Source: Trueperella sp. | Lineage (GTDB): Bacteria > Actinomycetota > Actinomycetes > Actinomycetales > Actinomycetaceae | Assembly: GCA_030532125.1 (NCBI GenBank) | Contig: JAUNLU010000001.1 | Span: 175,860-239,859 of the forward strand | Direction: 5' to 3' | Length of the DNA: 64,000 nucleotides | Part shown: piece by piece, positions 1-8,029 of the stretch | Layout of the letters: every line of letters starts with the position of its first letter | How positions within the stretch are numbered: the first letter of the stretch is position 1 | Position numbers and translations under genes: made by a program | Notes under the pieces: model-generated | What the model saw: the letters and a program-made list of their open reading frames with translations, nothing else | What the model was told of the DNA's origin: nothing | Database searches by the model: none

Positions 1-791
1 AGCTCCGGGTGCAAGGTCAAGAATGCGGCACGCAGCTGCGCATTAGCTGGAAAAGTTACGTTTCCCGCAAATGAGGCATACCAGCCTTGGGCATTGCAGA
101 TTTCGGCCAGTTCTTGGTCACCTGAATAACAGTGGAATACGGTTTGCTTCGGCGCACCATCCGCTAACAGAATTTCGACGACGTCCCGGTAGACGCTATC
201 GTCACCAACAGCGCCGCGAATATGCATCTGCAGCGGTTTTCCCAGTTCTTTAGCGAGCGCAATATGTGCCCGGAAGGCTTGCTGCTGTATTTCTTTGCCG
301 GCATCCCCGGTGCGGAAATAGTCCAGCCCAGTCTCGCCAATCGCCACCACCGCTGAATCTGCCGCTAATTCCGCTACCTGCGCCAGCGCCTCATCCAGGG
401 GTACCTCATGATGCGGGGCAATATTAGGGACCAGCCCGTCTGGGCCAATTTCCCGCACCCCGGCGTGTAGCGGAACCTCATTAGGGTGGATGGCCAGCGC
501 TCCCCAAAGTTCCGGGCAGTTCCGCGCCAATTCCACTGTGAACTCCAGCATCGGCAATTCACATCCAGAGCTGATCGCCGCCCGCACCCCGGCTGCCGCC
601 ATTCCACCGCGCATATTGGCGAGCAAAACCGGCATCCGCAGCGCGGCGTCGTCGTTAAATTTTTGGATCGGGAACGGTTCTGCCGGATCTGGGTAAATAT
701 GGGTGTGGTTGTCCACGATCGGCAGCGGCAGCGGCGGCGGGAGCGCCACCACGCCCCGCTTTTTGCGTTTTTTCGCCGCCGAGGAACTCAT
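1..791 (-). CDS. tatD: TatD family metal-dependent hydrolase (C-terminus beyond window)
   Basis: This is a TatD-type metal-dependent DNase or hydrolase of the amidohydrolase/TIM-barrel superfamily. The frame opens with ATG at 791 and stays open to the left edge, so the C-terminus is missing. After a basic, proline-rich N-terminus (KKRKKRG then PPPLPLP) comes the first metal motif DNHTHIYP. It is followed by the TatD hallmarks AIHPNEV, AIGETGLDYF (the Glu ligand) and, later, MHIRG and HCYSGD. Each of these carries a conserved metal-binding His or Glu. The gene starts 27 bases after the metG stop on the same strand, the usual metG-tatD order of Gram-positives, so the two are probably cotranscribed. 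The family is known for exonuclease and quality-control roles, but the substrate here is unknown. Confidence 0.9.
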   Translation of the reverse strand, partial: MSSSAAKKRKKRGVVALPPPLPLPIVDNHTHIYPDPAEPFPIQKFNDDAALRMPVLLANMRGGMAAAGVRAAISSGCELPMLEFTVELARNCPELWGALAIHPNEVPLHAGVREIGPDGLVPNIAPHHEVPLDEALAQVAELAADSAVVAIGETGLDYFRTGDAGKEIQQQAFRAHIALAKELGKPLQMHIRGAVGDDSVYRDVVEILLADGAPKQTVFHCYSGDQELAEICNAQGWYASFAGNVTFPANAQLRAAFLTLHPE

Positions 792-818
792 CTTTTGCCG
801 GTTGCGCCAGGCGCAGCG

Positions 819-2633
819 CTATTCCCCAGCCGCCGCTTCGAGCCGGGCCAGTTCTTCGTCCACCACAGTTGGCTCCAGTTTGGTAAACACCGGTTTCGGT
901 TTCGCAATCGGAGTTCCCGGGATTACCGGCCGTGACTCCCACGCCCGCACCTGGGTGTAGTCACCGGTGATAATCGGGTACGGATGCCCGGAATCCAGAT
1001 CCGTCACCTCTTCCATCCGGGGCATCGGCGCAATATCACCACTCCCACCCAAGGTGGCATCAATGGCATTGGCCGAATGCGGCAAGAACACGCACATCAT
1101 GGTGTTCAAATCCGAGACTGCTTGGATAAGCGTATTCAGGATCGTGCCCAGGCGCTCACGCTCAGTTGGCGCTTTCAGCTTGAACGGCTCAGTGCGGGAC
1201 ACGTAGGCGTTCGCTTCCCCGACCAGGCGCATTATTTCGGTCAGCGCCGCACGCTGGTGGTGATTGGCGATCAAGTCGCCAACTTTCGCAAACCCAGCCT
1301 GAACTTGGTCCAGAAGTTCGACGTCGATTTCCGCGCGCTCGCCCACTGGTGGGATTTCCCCGAAGTTTTTGGCGATCATCGCGCAGGTGCGGTTCACTAA
1401 ATTGCCCCAGCCTGCCACCAGTTCCGAGTTATTGCGGCGCACGAACTCACTCCAGGTGAAGTCGGAATCCGAAGTTTCCGGCCCGGCAATAGAGATGAAA
1501 TACCGCAAGGCATCGGGCTGGTAACGGGAAAGCACATCCCGCACATAAATAACTATCCCCTTGGAAGAGGAGAACTTCTCCCCCTCCATAGTCAAAAATT
1601 CAGATGCCACTACTTGGGTGGGTAGTTCTAATTTCCCGAAACGCCCCGGTTCCCCGGCCCGCGATCCGGCTCCGTTGTAGGAGAGCAGCTCAGCTGGCCA
1701 AATCTGGGAGTGGAATACGATGTTGTCCTTGCCCATGAAGTAGTAGGACAGCGCCTCGGGGTTATTCCACCACTCCCGCCAGTCATCCGCCGTGCCGACT
1801 CCAGCCGCTGCCCGCCGGCGCGCCCACTCTACTGAAGCGGAGAGGTAACCGACAACGGCGTCAAACCACACGTATAGGCGCTTATTGGGTTTATCTTCCC
1901 AGCCCGGCACCGGGATACCCCAGGAGATGTCCCGGCTCATAGCGCGCGGGCGCACGTCTTCCAGCAGATGCTTAGAGAACGAGATGACGTTGGGGCGCCA
2001 CTTGCCATCTTTTTCTACCGTATCTAGCCATGCACCGAGTGCATCAGCCAATGCTGGCAGATCCAGGAAATAGTGTTCGGTGGACTTGAATTCTGGCGGC
2101 AGCCCGGAAACTTTAGAGATCGGGTCAACTAGATCTTGCGGGTCAAGCTGATTGCCACAGTTATCGCATTGGTCCCCGCGAGCGCCGGCGGCACCACAGA
2201 TCGGGCAGGTGCCCTCAATGTACCGGTCTGGCAGGGTATTGCCCGTTTTCGGGTCAATTGCCACCGGAGTTTCTTGTACCACCATGTAGCCGTTGTCCCG
2301 GCAGCCTTCAAACAGTTCTTGCACTACCTGTTCATGGTTCACTGTGGTAGTGCGCGTGAAGAGATCGTAGGACAACCCGAGATTAACTAGATCCTCAACA
2401 ATTATGCGGTTATTGCGATCCGCAAGTTCTTGGGGGGTGACGCCTTCGTTATCCGCTGCCACCAGAATTGGGGTGCCGTGTTCGTCGGTACCGGAAACCA
2501 TCAGCACTTCGTGCCCCACCATTCGCATATAGCGGGAGAAGACGTCGGAGGGGACGCCGAAACCAGCTACGTGACCGATGTGACGGGGGCCGTTTGCGTA
2601 CGGCCAGGCAACAGCAGACAGAATTTTAGACAT
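819..2633 (-). CDS. metG: Methionyl-tRNA synthetase
   Basis: Class I methionyl-tRNA synthetase of about 604 residues, which charges tRNA-Met in the cytoplasm. The start used here is the ATG at 2633, giving [21 protein letters not shown] with the HIGH-type nucleotide motif. A TTG lies 51 bases upstream in frame, but its extension does not look like MetG. The zinc knuckle is CPICGAAG...CDNCGNQ near residues 140-160. The KMSKS-equivalent loop reads FSSSKG. The C-terminus carries an anticodon-binding helical bundle and no dimerising EMAP-like domain, as in the monomeric actinobacterial form. tatD follows on the same strand. About 260 bases upstream of metG contain no gene that I can support. Confidence 0.96.
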   Translation of the reverse strand: MSKILSAVAWPYANGPRHIGHVAGFGVPSDVFSRYMRMVGHEVLMVSGTDEHGTPILVAADNEGVTPQELADRNNRIIVEDLVNLGLSYDLFTRTTTVNHEQVVQELFEGCRDNGYMVVQETPVAIDPKTGNTLPDRYIEGTCPICGAAGARGDQCDNCGNQLDPQDLVDPISKVSGLPPEFKSTEHYFLDLPALADALGAWLDTVEKDGKWRPNVISFSKHLLEDVRPRAMSRDISWGIPVPGWEDKPNKRLYVWFDAVVGYLSASVEWARRRAAAGVGTADDWREWWNNPEALSYYFMGKDNIVFHSQIWPAELLSYNGAGSRAGEPGRFGKLELPTQVVASEFLTMEGEKFSSSKGIVIYVRDVLSRYQPDALRYFISIAGPETSDSDFTWSEFVRRNNSELVAGWGNLVNRTCAMIAKNFGEIPPVGERAEIDVELLDQVQAGFAKVGDLIANHHQRAALTEIMRLVGEANAYVSRTEPFKLKAPTERERLGTILNTLIQAVSDLNTMMCVFLPHSANAIDATLGGSGDIAPMPRMEEVTDLDSGHPYPIITGDYTQVRAWESRPVIPGTPIAKPKPVFTKLEPTVVDEELARLEAAAGE

Positions 2634-2891
2634 ATATCCAGGGTACGGCTTAAAGTTCCTGCGCGTAAAAAGTTTGCGCGCCAACTAGCTCACGTGGTGA
2701 TGAATGACCAGCTCCTAAACCGGTACAAACTCTGCTTCCCATCAGCCTGATCAACTTACCTAGAGGCAGCCACGGCTGTGATTTGCCCACCACACCGCCG
2801 TCTTCCCTAAGCTGAAAATCAGGTATTTCTATGCCCATTACCCTCCAGTAGGATTACTGGTATTCCGGCAAAATCCCACGACAGGAGAAAA

Positions 2892-3548
2892 ATGGAAGCC
2901 CAGAATCGTGCCTTAATCATCGTGGATGTACAGCCCACCTTTTGCGAAGGAGGTGCCCTCGGCGTGGACGGCGGCAATGACGTTGCCGAGCGCATTGCCG
3001 ACTTCGTAACCGATAACGCCGATGAATACGAGTACATCGTCACCACTCAGGACTGGCATATCGAGCCCGGCGACCATTTCGCTACCGAACCGGACTTCGT
3101 AGATACTTGGCCCCCACACGGCGTTGCGGGGACGCCAGAAGCTGAACTGCACGAAGCTATTGCTTCCCTACCAGTCGATGACCAGGTAAAGAAAGGGCAA
3201 TATGCTGCCGCTTACTCGGGTTTCGAGGGCACGGATGCCGAGGGGCAGACGCTGGAGAGCTTACTGCGCGCCCACGATATCCAGGCAATTGACGTGGTGG
3301 GGATTGCTGAGTCGCACTGCGTAAAAGAAACTGCCTTGGACGCCTTGCGAGCAGGATGGCCGGTGCGGGTATTTTCTGACCTCACTGTTCCGGTATCTGC
3401 GGAACTGGGGGAAGCTGCGCGGGTAGAGATGGACGAAGCTGGCGTAGAACAGCTGGACTCCGGGGACGCTTTTGGCTTTTACGAAGAGGATGACGACGGC
3501 GACGACCTCGACGAGTGGACTGCGCAGTGGCTGCCAGATACCCCGTAA
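2892..3548 (+). CDS. pncA: Nicotinamidase (isochorismatase family)
   Basis: Nicotinamidase that hydrolyses nicotinamide to nicotinate for NAD salvage. The catalytic triad is visible: Asp in ALIIVDVQ, Lys in VKKGQYAAAYSGFEG and Cys in IAESHCVKETALDAL. The metal site DWHIEPGDHFA (Asp, His, His) separates nicotinamidases from other isochorismatase-like hydrolases. The protein is about 218 residues. It is slightly longer than typical because of an acidic tail (EEDDDGDDLDEW). The ATG at 2892 has a good ribosome site (caggag). It fits with the nadC-niaR genes near 11-13 kb: the organism seems able to salvage both nicotinamide and later intermediates. The gene is monocistronic and divergent from metG. 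Confidence 0.92.
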   Translation: MEAQNRALIIVDVQPTFCEGGALGVDGGNDVAERIADFVTDNADEYEYIVTTQDWHIEPGDHFATEPDFVDTWPPHGVAGTPEAELHEAIASLPVDDQVKKGQYAAAYSGFEGTDAEGQTLESLLRAHDIQAIDVVGIAESHCVKETALDALRAGWPVRVFSDLTVPVSAELGEAARVEMDEAGVEQLDSGDAFGFYEEDDDGDDLDEWTAQWLPDTP

Positions 3549-3608
3549 GCCTTGGCACAGTAGCCGGGAAAGCCTGATTATTACTGATGCCGGCTCTACG
3601 CCGGGCAG

Positions 3609-4445
3609 CTAGGCTTTAGCCGCCAGCGCTGCTGCGTAGAGTTCGTTTTTTGAGACGGCGGCGCGGCGGGCCACATGCCCAGCGGCATCTTTTAACCGCA
3701 ACCCCAGCTGCGCCAGTTCCAGAACTTCGCTAACTAGCGCGGCAGAAATTTCGGCTTTCTCCGCAGCCGGAGCGCCCTGCACCACCAGCGCGATTTCCCC
3801 GCGCACTTCGGTTTGCGCCCATTGCGCCAGCTCACCGAGAGTGCCCCGGCGCACTTCTTCATAGGTTTTAGTGAGTTCCCGGCACACCACCGCACGGCGT
3901 TCTGCCCCGAACTCGGCAGCTAATTCCGGCAAGGTCTGCGCCAAGCGGCGTGGAGATTCATAAAACACTAGGGCGCGCGGATCCTGAGCCAGTTCACTAA
4001 ACCGACGCTGGCGCTCCCCGGCCTTGCGCGGCGGAAATCCCTCAAAGGCAAACCGCCCCGCCGGCAGCCCGGCTACCGCGAGCGCTGCAGTTACCGCACA
4101 CGGTCCCGGCACTACTGTGACTGGCACCTGCGCCGCCGCTGCCAGGGCCACCAAGCGGTAACCCGGATCGGAAATAACCGGCATCCCAGCGTCGGAAACA
4201 ACTACCACCCGCAGCCCAGACTGCGCTGCGGCCAGCAACTGAGGGGCCATCTCGGATTCATTGTGGTCGTGGTAGGGCACTACTTTGGCGTGCAAATCCA
4301 CGCCGAGCCGCCCGGCGAGATTCAGTAGCCGGCGGGTATCTTCAGCTGCAATCAGCCCTGCCCCGGCGAGTTCGGCGCGTAACCGCGGCGAGGCGTCGTC
4401 GTCATTGCCCAATGGGGTTCCAGCTAAAACAATGGTGCCGCTCAT
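3609..4445 (-). CDS. rsmI: 16S rRNA (cytidine-1402 2'-O)-methyltransferase
   Basis: RsmI is a tetrapyrrole-methylase-fold SAM enzyme that 2'-O-methylates C1402 of 16S rRNA. The N-terminus [19 protein letters not shown] and the block [10 protein letters not shown] are diagnostic. [16 protein letters not shown] and [16 protein letters not shown] form the SAM-binding core. The length of 278 residues is normal for the family. Its ATG overlaps the stop of the upstream metallopeptidase gene by four bases (ATGA), so the two are translationally coupled on the minus strand. Confidence 0.95.
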   Translation of the reverse strand: MSGTIVLAGTPLGNDDDASPRLRAELAGAGLIAAEDTRRLLNLAGRLGVDLHAKVVPYHDHNESEMAPQLLAAAQSGLRVVVVSDAGMPVISDPGYRLVALAAAAQVPVTVVPGPCAVTAALAVAGLPAGRFAFEGFPPRKAGERQRRFSELAQDPRALVFYESPRRLAQTLPELAAEFGAERRAVVCRELTKTYEEVRRGTLGELAQWAQTEVRGEIALVVQGAPAAEKAEISAALVSEVLELAQLGLRLKDAAGHVARRAAVSKNELYAAALAAKA

Positions 4446-4810
4446 GCCCAGCCCAACTCAAACAAGGTATCTTCTTCGATGCCGAGGTGGTGGGCGACTT
4501 CGTGGAAAACCGTCACCAGCACCTCTTCTGCTACTTCTGCTTCGGTGCGGCACATCCGCAAGGTGGGTTCTTTGAAAATGAATATCCGGTTTGGTTCCCC
4601 GACTCCCACCCGAAAGAAATCGCCGTCGTTAATTGCGATCCCTTCGTAGACGCCGAGCAGGTCTTCGCCGTTGGCATCCGCGAGTTGGTCTGCTGAGGGT
4701 TCGTCTGCCACTAGGAAAACTACGTTTTCGAGTAGTTTCGCAAATTGCGGTGGAATCTGGTCTAAGGCGTCAGCCACGAGCGCATTAAATTTCGCATCAT
4801 CCATTTCCAT
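4442..4810 (-). CDS. Small zincin-like metallopeptidase family protein
   Basis: Protein of 122 residues matching the actinobacterial zincin-like metallopeptidase type 1 family. Near the C-terminus is the motif [20 protein letters not shown], in which HExxH plus Glu/Asp form the predicted zinc site. The middle contains the conserved [14 protein letters not shown] block. The family is widespread, and its physiological substrate is not known to me. The gene overlaps rsmI by four bases and forms a two-gene unit. The start is an ATG at 4810; the MEMDD start could alternatively be the second Met. Confidence 0.88.
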   Translation of the reverse strand: MEMDDAKFNALVADALDQIPPQFAKLLENVVFLVADEPSADQLADANGEDLLGVYEGIAINDGDFFRVGVGEPNRIFIFKEPTLRMCRTEAEVAEEVLVTVFHEVAHHLGIEEDTLFELGWA

Positions 4811-4935
4811 GGTTTCAGCCTACGTTATCCCAGTAATTGGGACGAGAAAATCTCATTGCATAAAAATTGATGCGGAGTGGTTGAATCAGTACACACAGCG
4901 CCAAAATGGTGTGGTGACTGAGCGAAAGGAACGCT

Positions 4936-6192
4936 GTGCACGATGAAACTCTGAGCCTGCATGCTGGCTACACTCCCGGGAATACCGAACCGCGCGTACT
5001 GCCGATTGTTCAGTCCACCACCTACACTTTCGATTCGGCGGCAGAGATTGCGAAAGTTTTTGACGATCCCACGCGGGCACTGATTTATTCGCGGTTCGCC
5101 AATCCCACGGTGATGGCAGTAGAGCAAAAAGTGGCTGAGCTAGAAGGCGGGGTGGCAGCGATGGCCACCTCATCAGGGCAGGCGGCGACTTTGCTGGCTG
5201 TGCTTAATCTGTGTTCGGCTGGCGATTCTTTGGTGACTTCAGCCGAAATATATGGTGGCACCTATAACTTATTTGCGGTGACGCTGAAACGGTTCGGGAT
5301 CGAAGCTATTTTCGTAGATCCGAGTGCCAGCGCTGCGGAAATTTCCAGCAAAATCAAACCAAATACCCGGCTGGTTTTTGGCGAGACGCTGTCTAACCCG
5401 TCGCTGAATGTGCTGGATATTGAGAAGTTTGCCCAGGTGGCGCACGCCCACGGTCTGCCGTTGATTGTGGATAACACTTTCCCCACCCCAATACTGTGCA
5501 AACCGTTCAACTTTGGAGCCGATATCGTCATCCACTCCACCACGAAATATATGGATGGGCATGCCCTACAAGTGGGCGGCATAATCGTGGATTCTGGCAA
5601 ATTCAACTGGGCAAATGGCAAATTCCCAGAGTTCACTGAGCCAGATGATTCCTACCACGGCATCAACTATGTAGCTGCATATGGGGAAGCTGCCTATATT
5701 TTGCGCGCCCGGATGCAATTGCAACGCGATTTTGGCGCCTATCCGGCGGCACACTCGGCATTCTTACTAAATCTGGGGTTGGAGACGCTGCCGCTGCGGA
5801 TGCGCCAGCATAGCGAAAATGCGCAACAAGTAGCAGAGTTCTTAGCTACCCATCCAGCAGTGGCGAGTGTGAAATATCCCGGCTTGCCTGGGCCGCAAGC
5901 CGATCTGGTTAAGAAGTATTTACAAGCTGGATCTGGGGTTATCTCGTTTACGCTCAACGGGGGGCGAGAAGCGGGGATGAATTTCATGGATTCGCTACAG
6001 CTGGTGTCTCGAGAAGTGCATGTCGCCGATATTCGCAGCTGTGTATTGCATCCAGCTTCTACTACGCACCGGCAACTAAGCGATGCCCAACTGGCAAGTG
6101 CTGGAATCGCCCCCGGGCTGGTGCGGCTATCGGTAGGGCTGGAAAATGTGGCCGATATATTGGCCGATATTCAGCAGGCACTGCCCGCCTAA
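4936..6192 (+). CDS. metY: O-acetylhomoserine sulfhydrylase (aminocarboxypropyltransferase)
   Basis: PLP-dependent Cys/Met metabolism enzyme that converts O-acetylhomoserine and sulfide to homocysteine, the direct sulfhydrylation route to methionine. It begins with GTG (HDETLSLHAGYTPG), preceded by gaaaggaacgct. Family blocks include VLPIVQSTTYTFD, YSRFANPTVMAVEQKVAELEGG and ATSSGQAAT. The PLP lysine lies in VIHSTTKYMDGH, and the C-terminal substrate loop is HPASTTHRQLS. The 418 residues are slightly shorter than many MetY proteins. It stands alone, with no metX or metB neighbour. I saw no SAM riboswitch in the 125 bases upstream. Confidence 0.92.
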   Translation: MHDETLSLHAGYTPGNTEPRVLPIVQSTTYTFDSAAEIAKVFDDPTRALIYSRFANPTVMAVEQKVAELEGGVAAMATSSGQAATLLAVLNLCSAGDSLVTSAEIYGGTYNLFAVTLKRFGIEAIFVDPSASAAEISSKIKPNTRLVFGETLSNPSLNVLDIEKFAQVAHAHGLPLIVDNTFPTPILCKPFNFGADIVIHSTTKYMDGHALQVGGIIVDSGKFNWANGKFPEFTEPDDSYHGINYVAAYGEAAYILRARMQLQRDFGAYPAAHSAFLLNLGLETLPLRMRQHSENAQQVAEFLATHPAVASVKYPGLPGPQADLVKKYLQAGSGVISFTLNGGREAGMNFMDSLQLVSREVHVADIRSCVLHPASTTHRQLSDAQLASAGIAPGLVRLSVGLENVADILADIQQALPA

Positions 6193-6377
6193 ACCATTTA
6201 TCGAGCTTGATTAAAGCTTGGGTAAATGAACGACGGCGGTAAGCAATTTCTGATGGAAAATCACCGCAAAATCGGGGTTTAATACCTGGAATTTTGGTGC
6301 CACGCGGTATCGTTATATAGAGCGCATCTGCCACCGCCGGCCGGGTGCGCAGCGCACTACTAAAAAAGGAATCCCTG

Positions 6378-6722
6378 ATGTCGGGCCTAAAACTGGTTTT
6401 CCACATTAACGAGAATGATCGCTGGCCGTTTACGCTGCGTTCGGCACGTAACTTCGCTCGTTCCGCAGACTTCAAAGCCGCCACTGTAGTTGCCAACGGC
6501 GAAGCCGTGCGCAGCTTCTCCAAACTAGAGTCGGATCCTTACCGGATGGCGCGGATTCGCGGTTTGATTGACGAAGGCGTCAGATTCGCAGTATGCGCGG
6601 TTGCGCTGAAAGAACGGCAAGTGAACCAGGAACTGATCCCCGACTATGTTGAGATAGTGGACGCCGGCATAGTCGAGATTGCCGAATTACAAGCTGACGG
6701 CTACGGCTACGTCAAAGCCTGA
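6378..6722 (+). CDS. DsrE/DsrF-like family protein
   Basis: Protein of 114 residues with the pattern of DsrE-like folds (LVFHINENDRWPFTLRSARNFA, then an ATVVANGEAV strand-turn and a central FAVCAVALKERQ segment). The cysteine in FAVCAVAL sits where sulfur-carrying members have their reactive Cys. The start chosen is the ATG at 6378, which has a clear ribosome site (aaaaggaat); an in-frame codon 33 bases upstream has none. It lies 185 bases after metY on the same strand. A role in sulfur handling is possible but not shown. Confidence 0.72.
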   Translation: MSGLKLVFHINENDRWPFTLRSARNFARSADFKAATVVANGEAVRSFSKLESDPYRMARIRGLIDEGVRFAVCAVALKERQVNQELIPDYVEIVDAGIVEIAELQADGYGYVKA

Positions 6723-6780
6723 GCGATACGCAAAGCCTGAGCCAGCCCGCTACGCTGTAGCACTGTGCCACACCGGGAGT

Positions 6781-7839
6781 TTAAGCCCGGGACTGGGTGG
6801 CATTCCACCATTCATTGACCCCAGATTCCACTGCATGTTGATCAATTGCGGCCAGTTCGGCGGCAGAAAATTCTAGGTTCTGCACCGCGCCCAAGGAGTC
6901 CTCAAGTTGGGCCACCGAAGAAGCCCCCACCAGTGCCGCCGTAATTTCACTGCGCCGCAAAATCCAGGCAATTGCCATCTGTGCTAGCGTCTGCCCGCGC
7001 GCCGCAGCTAGCTCATTTAACGCTCGCACATGCACCAGCTTGTCTGCCGAGAAAAGTTCGGCGTCTGCCTTGCCTAATCCCAGCCGGGAATCTGCGGGCA
7101 CCCCATTCAGATAGCGGTCAGTGAGTAGCCCCTGCGCCAGCGGCGAGAAAGCTATTACCCCCATCCCCTCGCGGTGTGCGGTCTCCAATAGTGACGGTTC
7201 CCCTGCTTCCACCCACCGATTCAGCATCGAATAGGAGGGCTGGTGGATAACTAGCGGGGTGCCCAGCTCGCGCATGATCTGCGCGGCAGCTTTCGTAGCC
7301 GCCGGGGAATAAGAAGAAATCCCCGCGTAGCGCGCTTTTCCAGAGACGACGGCGGTATGCAGGGCGCCCATCGTCTCCTCCAGCGGAGTATCGGGATCGG
7401 GGCGATGCGAATAGAAAATATCTACGTAATCCGTGCCCAGGCGCTCCAGAGATTCCTCCAGCGAACGCAACAAATAGGCGCGCGAACCGCCGAAACCATA
7501 CGGTCCCGGCCACATATCCCAGCCCGCTTTAGTGGTAATTGTGAGCTCGTGGCGGTGAGTGCGGAAATCTTTGCGCAAAATACGCCCAAAATTTTCCTCG
7601 GCACTGCCATAGGGTGGCCCGTAGTTATTGGCTAAATCGAAATGAATAACGCCTAGGTCAAAAGCGCGGCGCACAATATCGCGCTGCGTTTGGAAAGGCT
7701 TATCGTCCCCGAAATTGTGCCACAATCCCAGCGCAATGGCACTTAGTTGCAGCCCGGAAGATCCGCAGCGGCGCAACGGAATTGCCTCATGCCGTTCAGC
7801 GGATGGTTGCCAACGATCTTCATATGAAATATTAACCAC
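6781..7839 (-). CDS. Aldo/keto reductase, YghZ/Gpr type
   Basis: NADPH-dependent aldo/keto reductase of about 352 residues. Subfamily markers are LRRCGSSGLQLSAIALGLW, FDLANNYGPPYGSAEENFG (catalytic Asp/Tyr), and KAGWDMWPGPYGFGGSRAYL. DYVDIFYSHRPDPDTPLEET and the C-terminal cofactor motif VGASSVAQLEDSL complete the pattern. This branch (E. coli YghZ, GpR) reduces L-glyceraldehyde 3-phosphate and methylglyoxal-like aldehydes, so a detoxification role is plausible. Translation probably starts at a GTG at 7839; the ribosome site is weak. The gene is divergent from the flavoprotein gene at 8030. Confidence 0.9.
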   Translation of the reverse strand: MVNISYEDRWQPSAERHEAIPLRRCGSSGLQLSAIALGLWHNFGDDKPFQTQRDIVRRAFDLGVIHFDLANNYGPPYGSAEENFGRILRKDFRTHRHELTITTKAGWDMWPGPYGFGGSRAYLLRSLEESLERLGTDYVDIFYSHRPDPDTPLEETMGALHTAVVSGKARYAGISSYSPAATKAAAQIMRELGTPLVIHQPSYSMLNRWVEAGEPSLLETAHREGMGVIAFSPLAQGLLTDRYLNGVPADSRLGLGKADAELFSADKLVHVRALNELAAARGQTLAQMAIAWILRRSEITAALVGASSVAQLEDSLGAVQNLEFSAAELAAIDQHAVESGVNEWWNATQSRA

Positions 7840-7959
7840 CTAACAATTCTCTCATATCGCGCCTTCCCTGCTGCAGCTGCACTGCAATTACTTTGCCGCT
7901 GCGCAATAAATGCCAGTAGCTATGCACCGGCGTCTGCAAATCCGTTATAAGTGGCATGT

Positions 7960-7978
7960 TTAGGTAAGGAAAACTTAA
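7960..7978 (+). promoter_or_regulatory. Candidate DtxR/IdeR iron box
   Basis: TTAGGTAAGGAAAACTTAA matches the 19-bp DtxR/IdeR consensus TTAGGTTAGCCTAACCTAA at 13 positions, including both outer arms. It lies 51 bases upstream of the Fe-S/flavin oxidoreductase start, in the divergent spacer. A DtxR-type regulator is encoded at 30223-31017. Confidence 0.45.
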
Positions 7979-8029
7979 AGTTGATTATGTAAAAGGTATT
8001 AGTGCGTACTTGACCGCAAAGGAGCATTC

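Noticed and set aside
486..935. A 149-codon plus-strand frame over the tatD/metG junction.
   Set aside because: It lies antisense to both confirmed genes; the histidine/arginine-rich product has no domain.
4811..4935. Possible SAM or B12 riboswitch in front of metY.
   Set aside because: The spacer is only 125 bases and shows neither conserved aptamer stems nor a terminator hairpin.
6193..6240. Imperfect hairpin (CATTTA...TAAATG arms) after metY, considered as a terminator.
   Set aside because: The stem contains an internal mismatch and no T-run follows, so the call is not supported.
6062..6523. A 153-codon minus-strand frame between metY and the DsrE-like gene.
   Set aside because: It overlaps the ends of both plus-strand genes and shows no ribosome site or family pattern.
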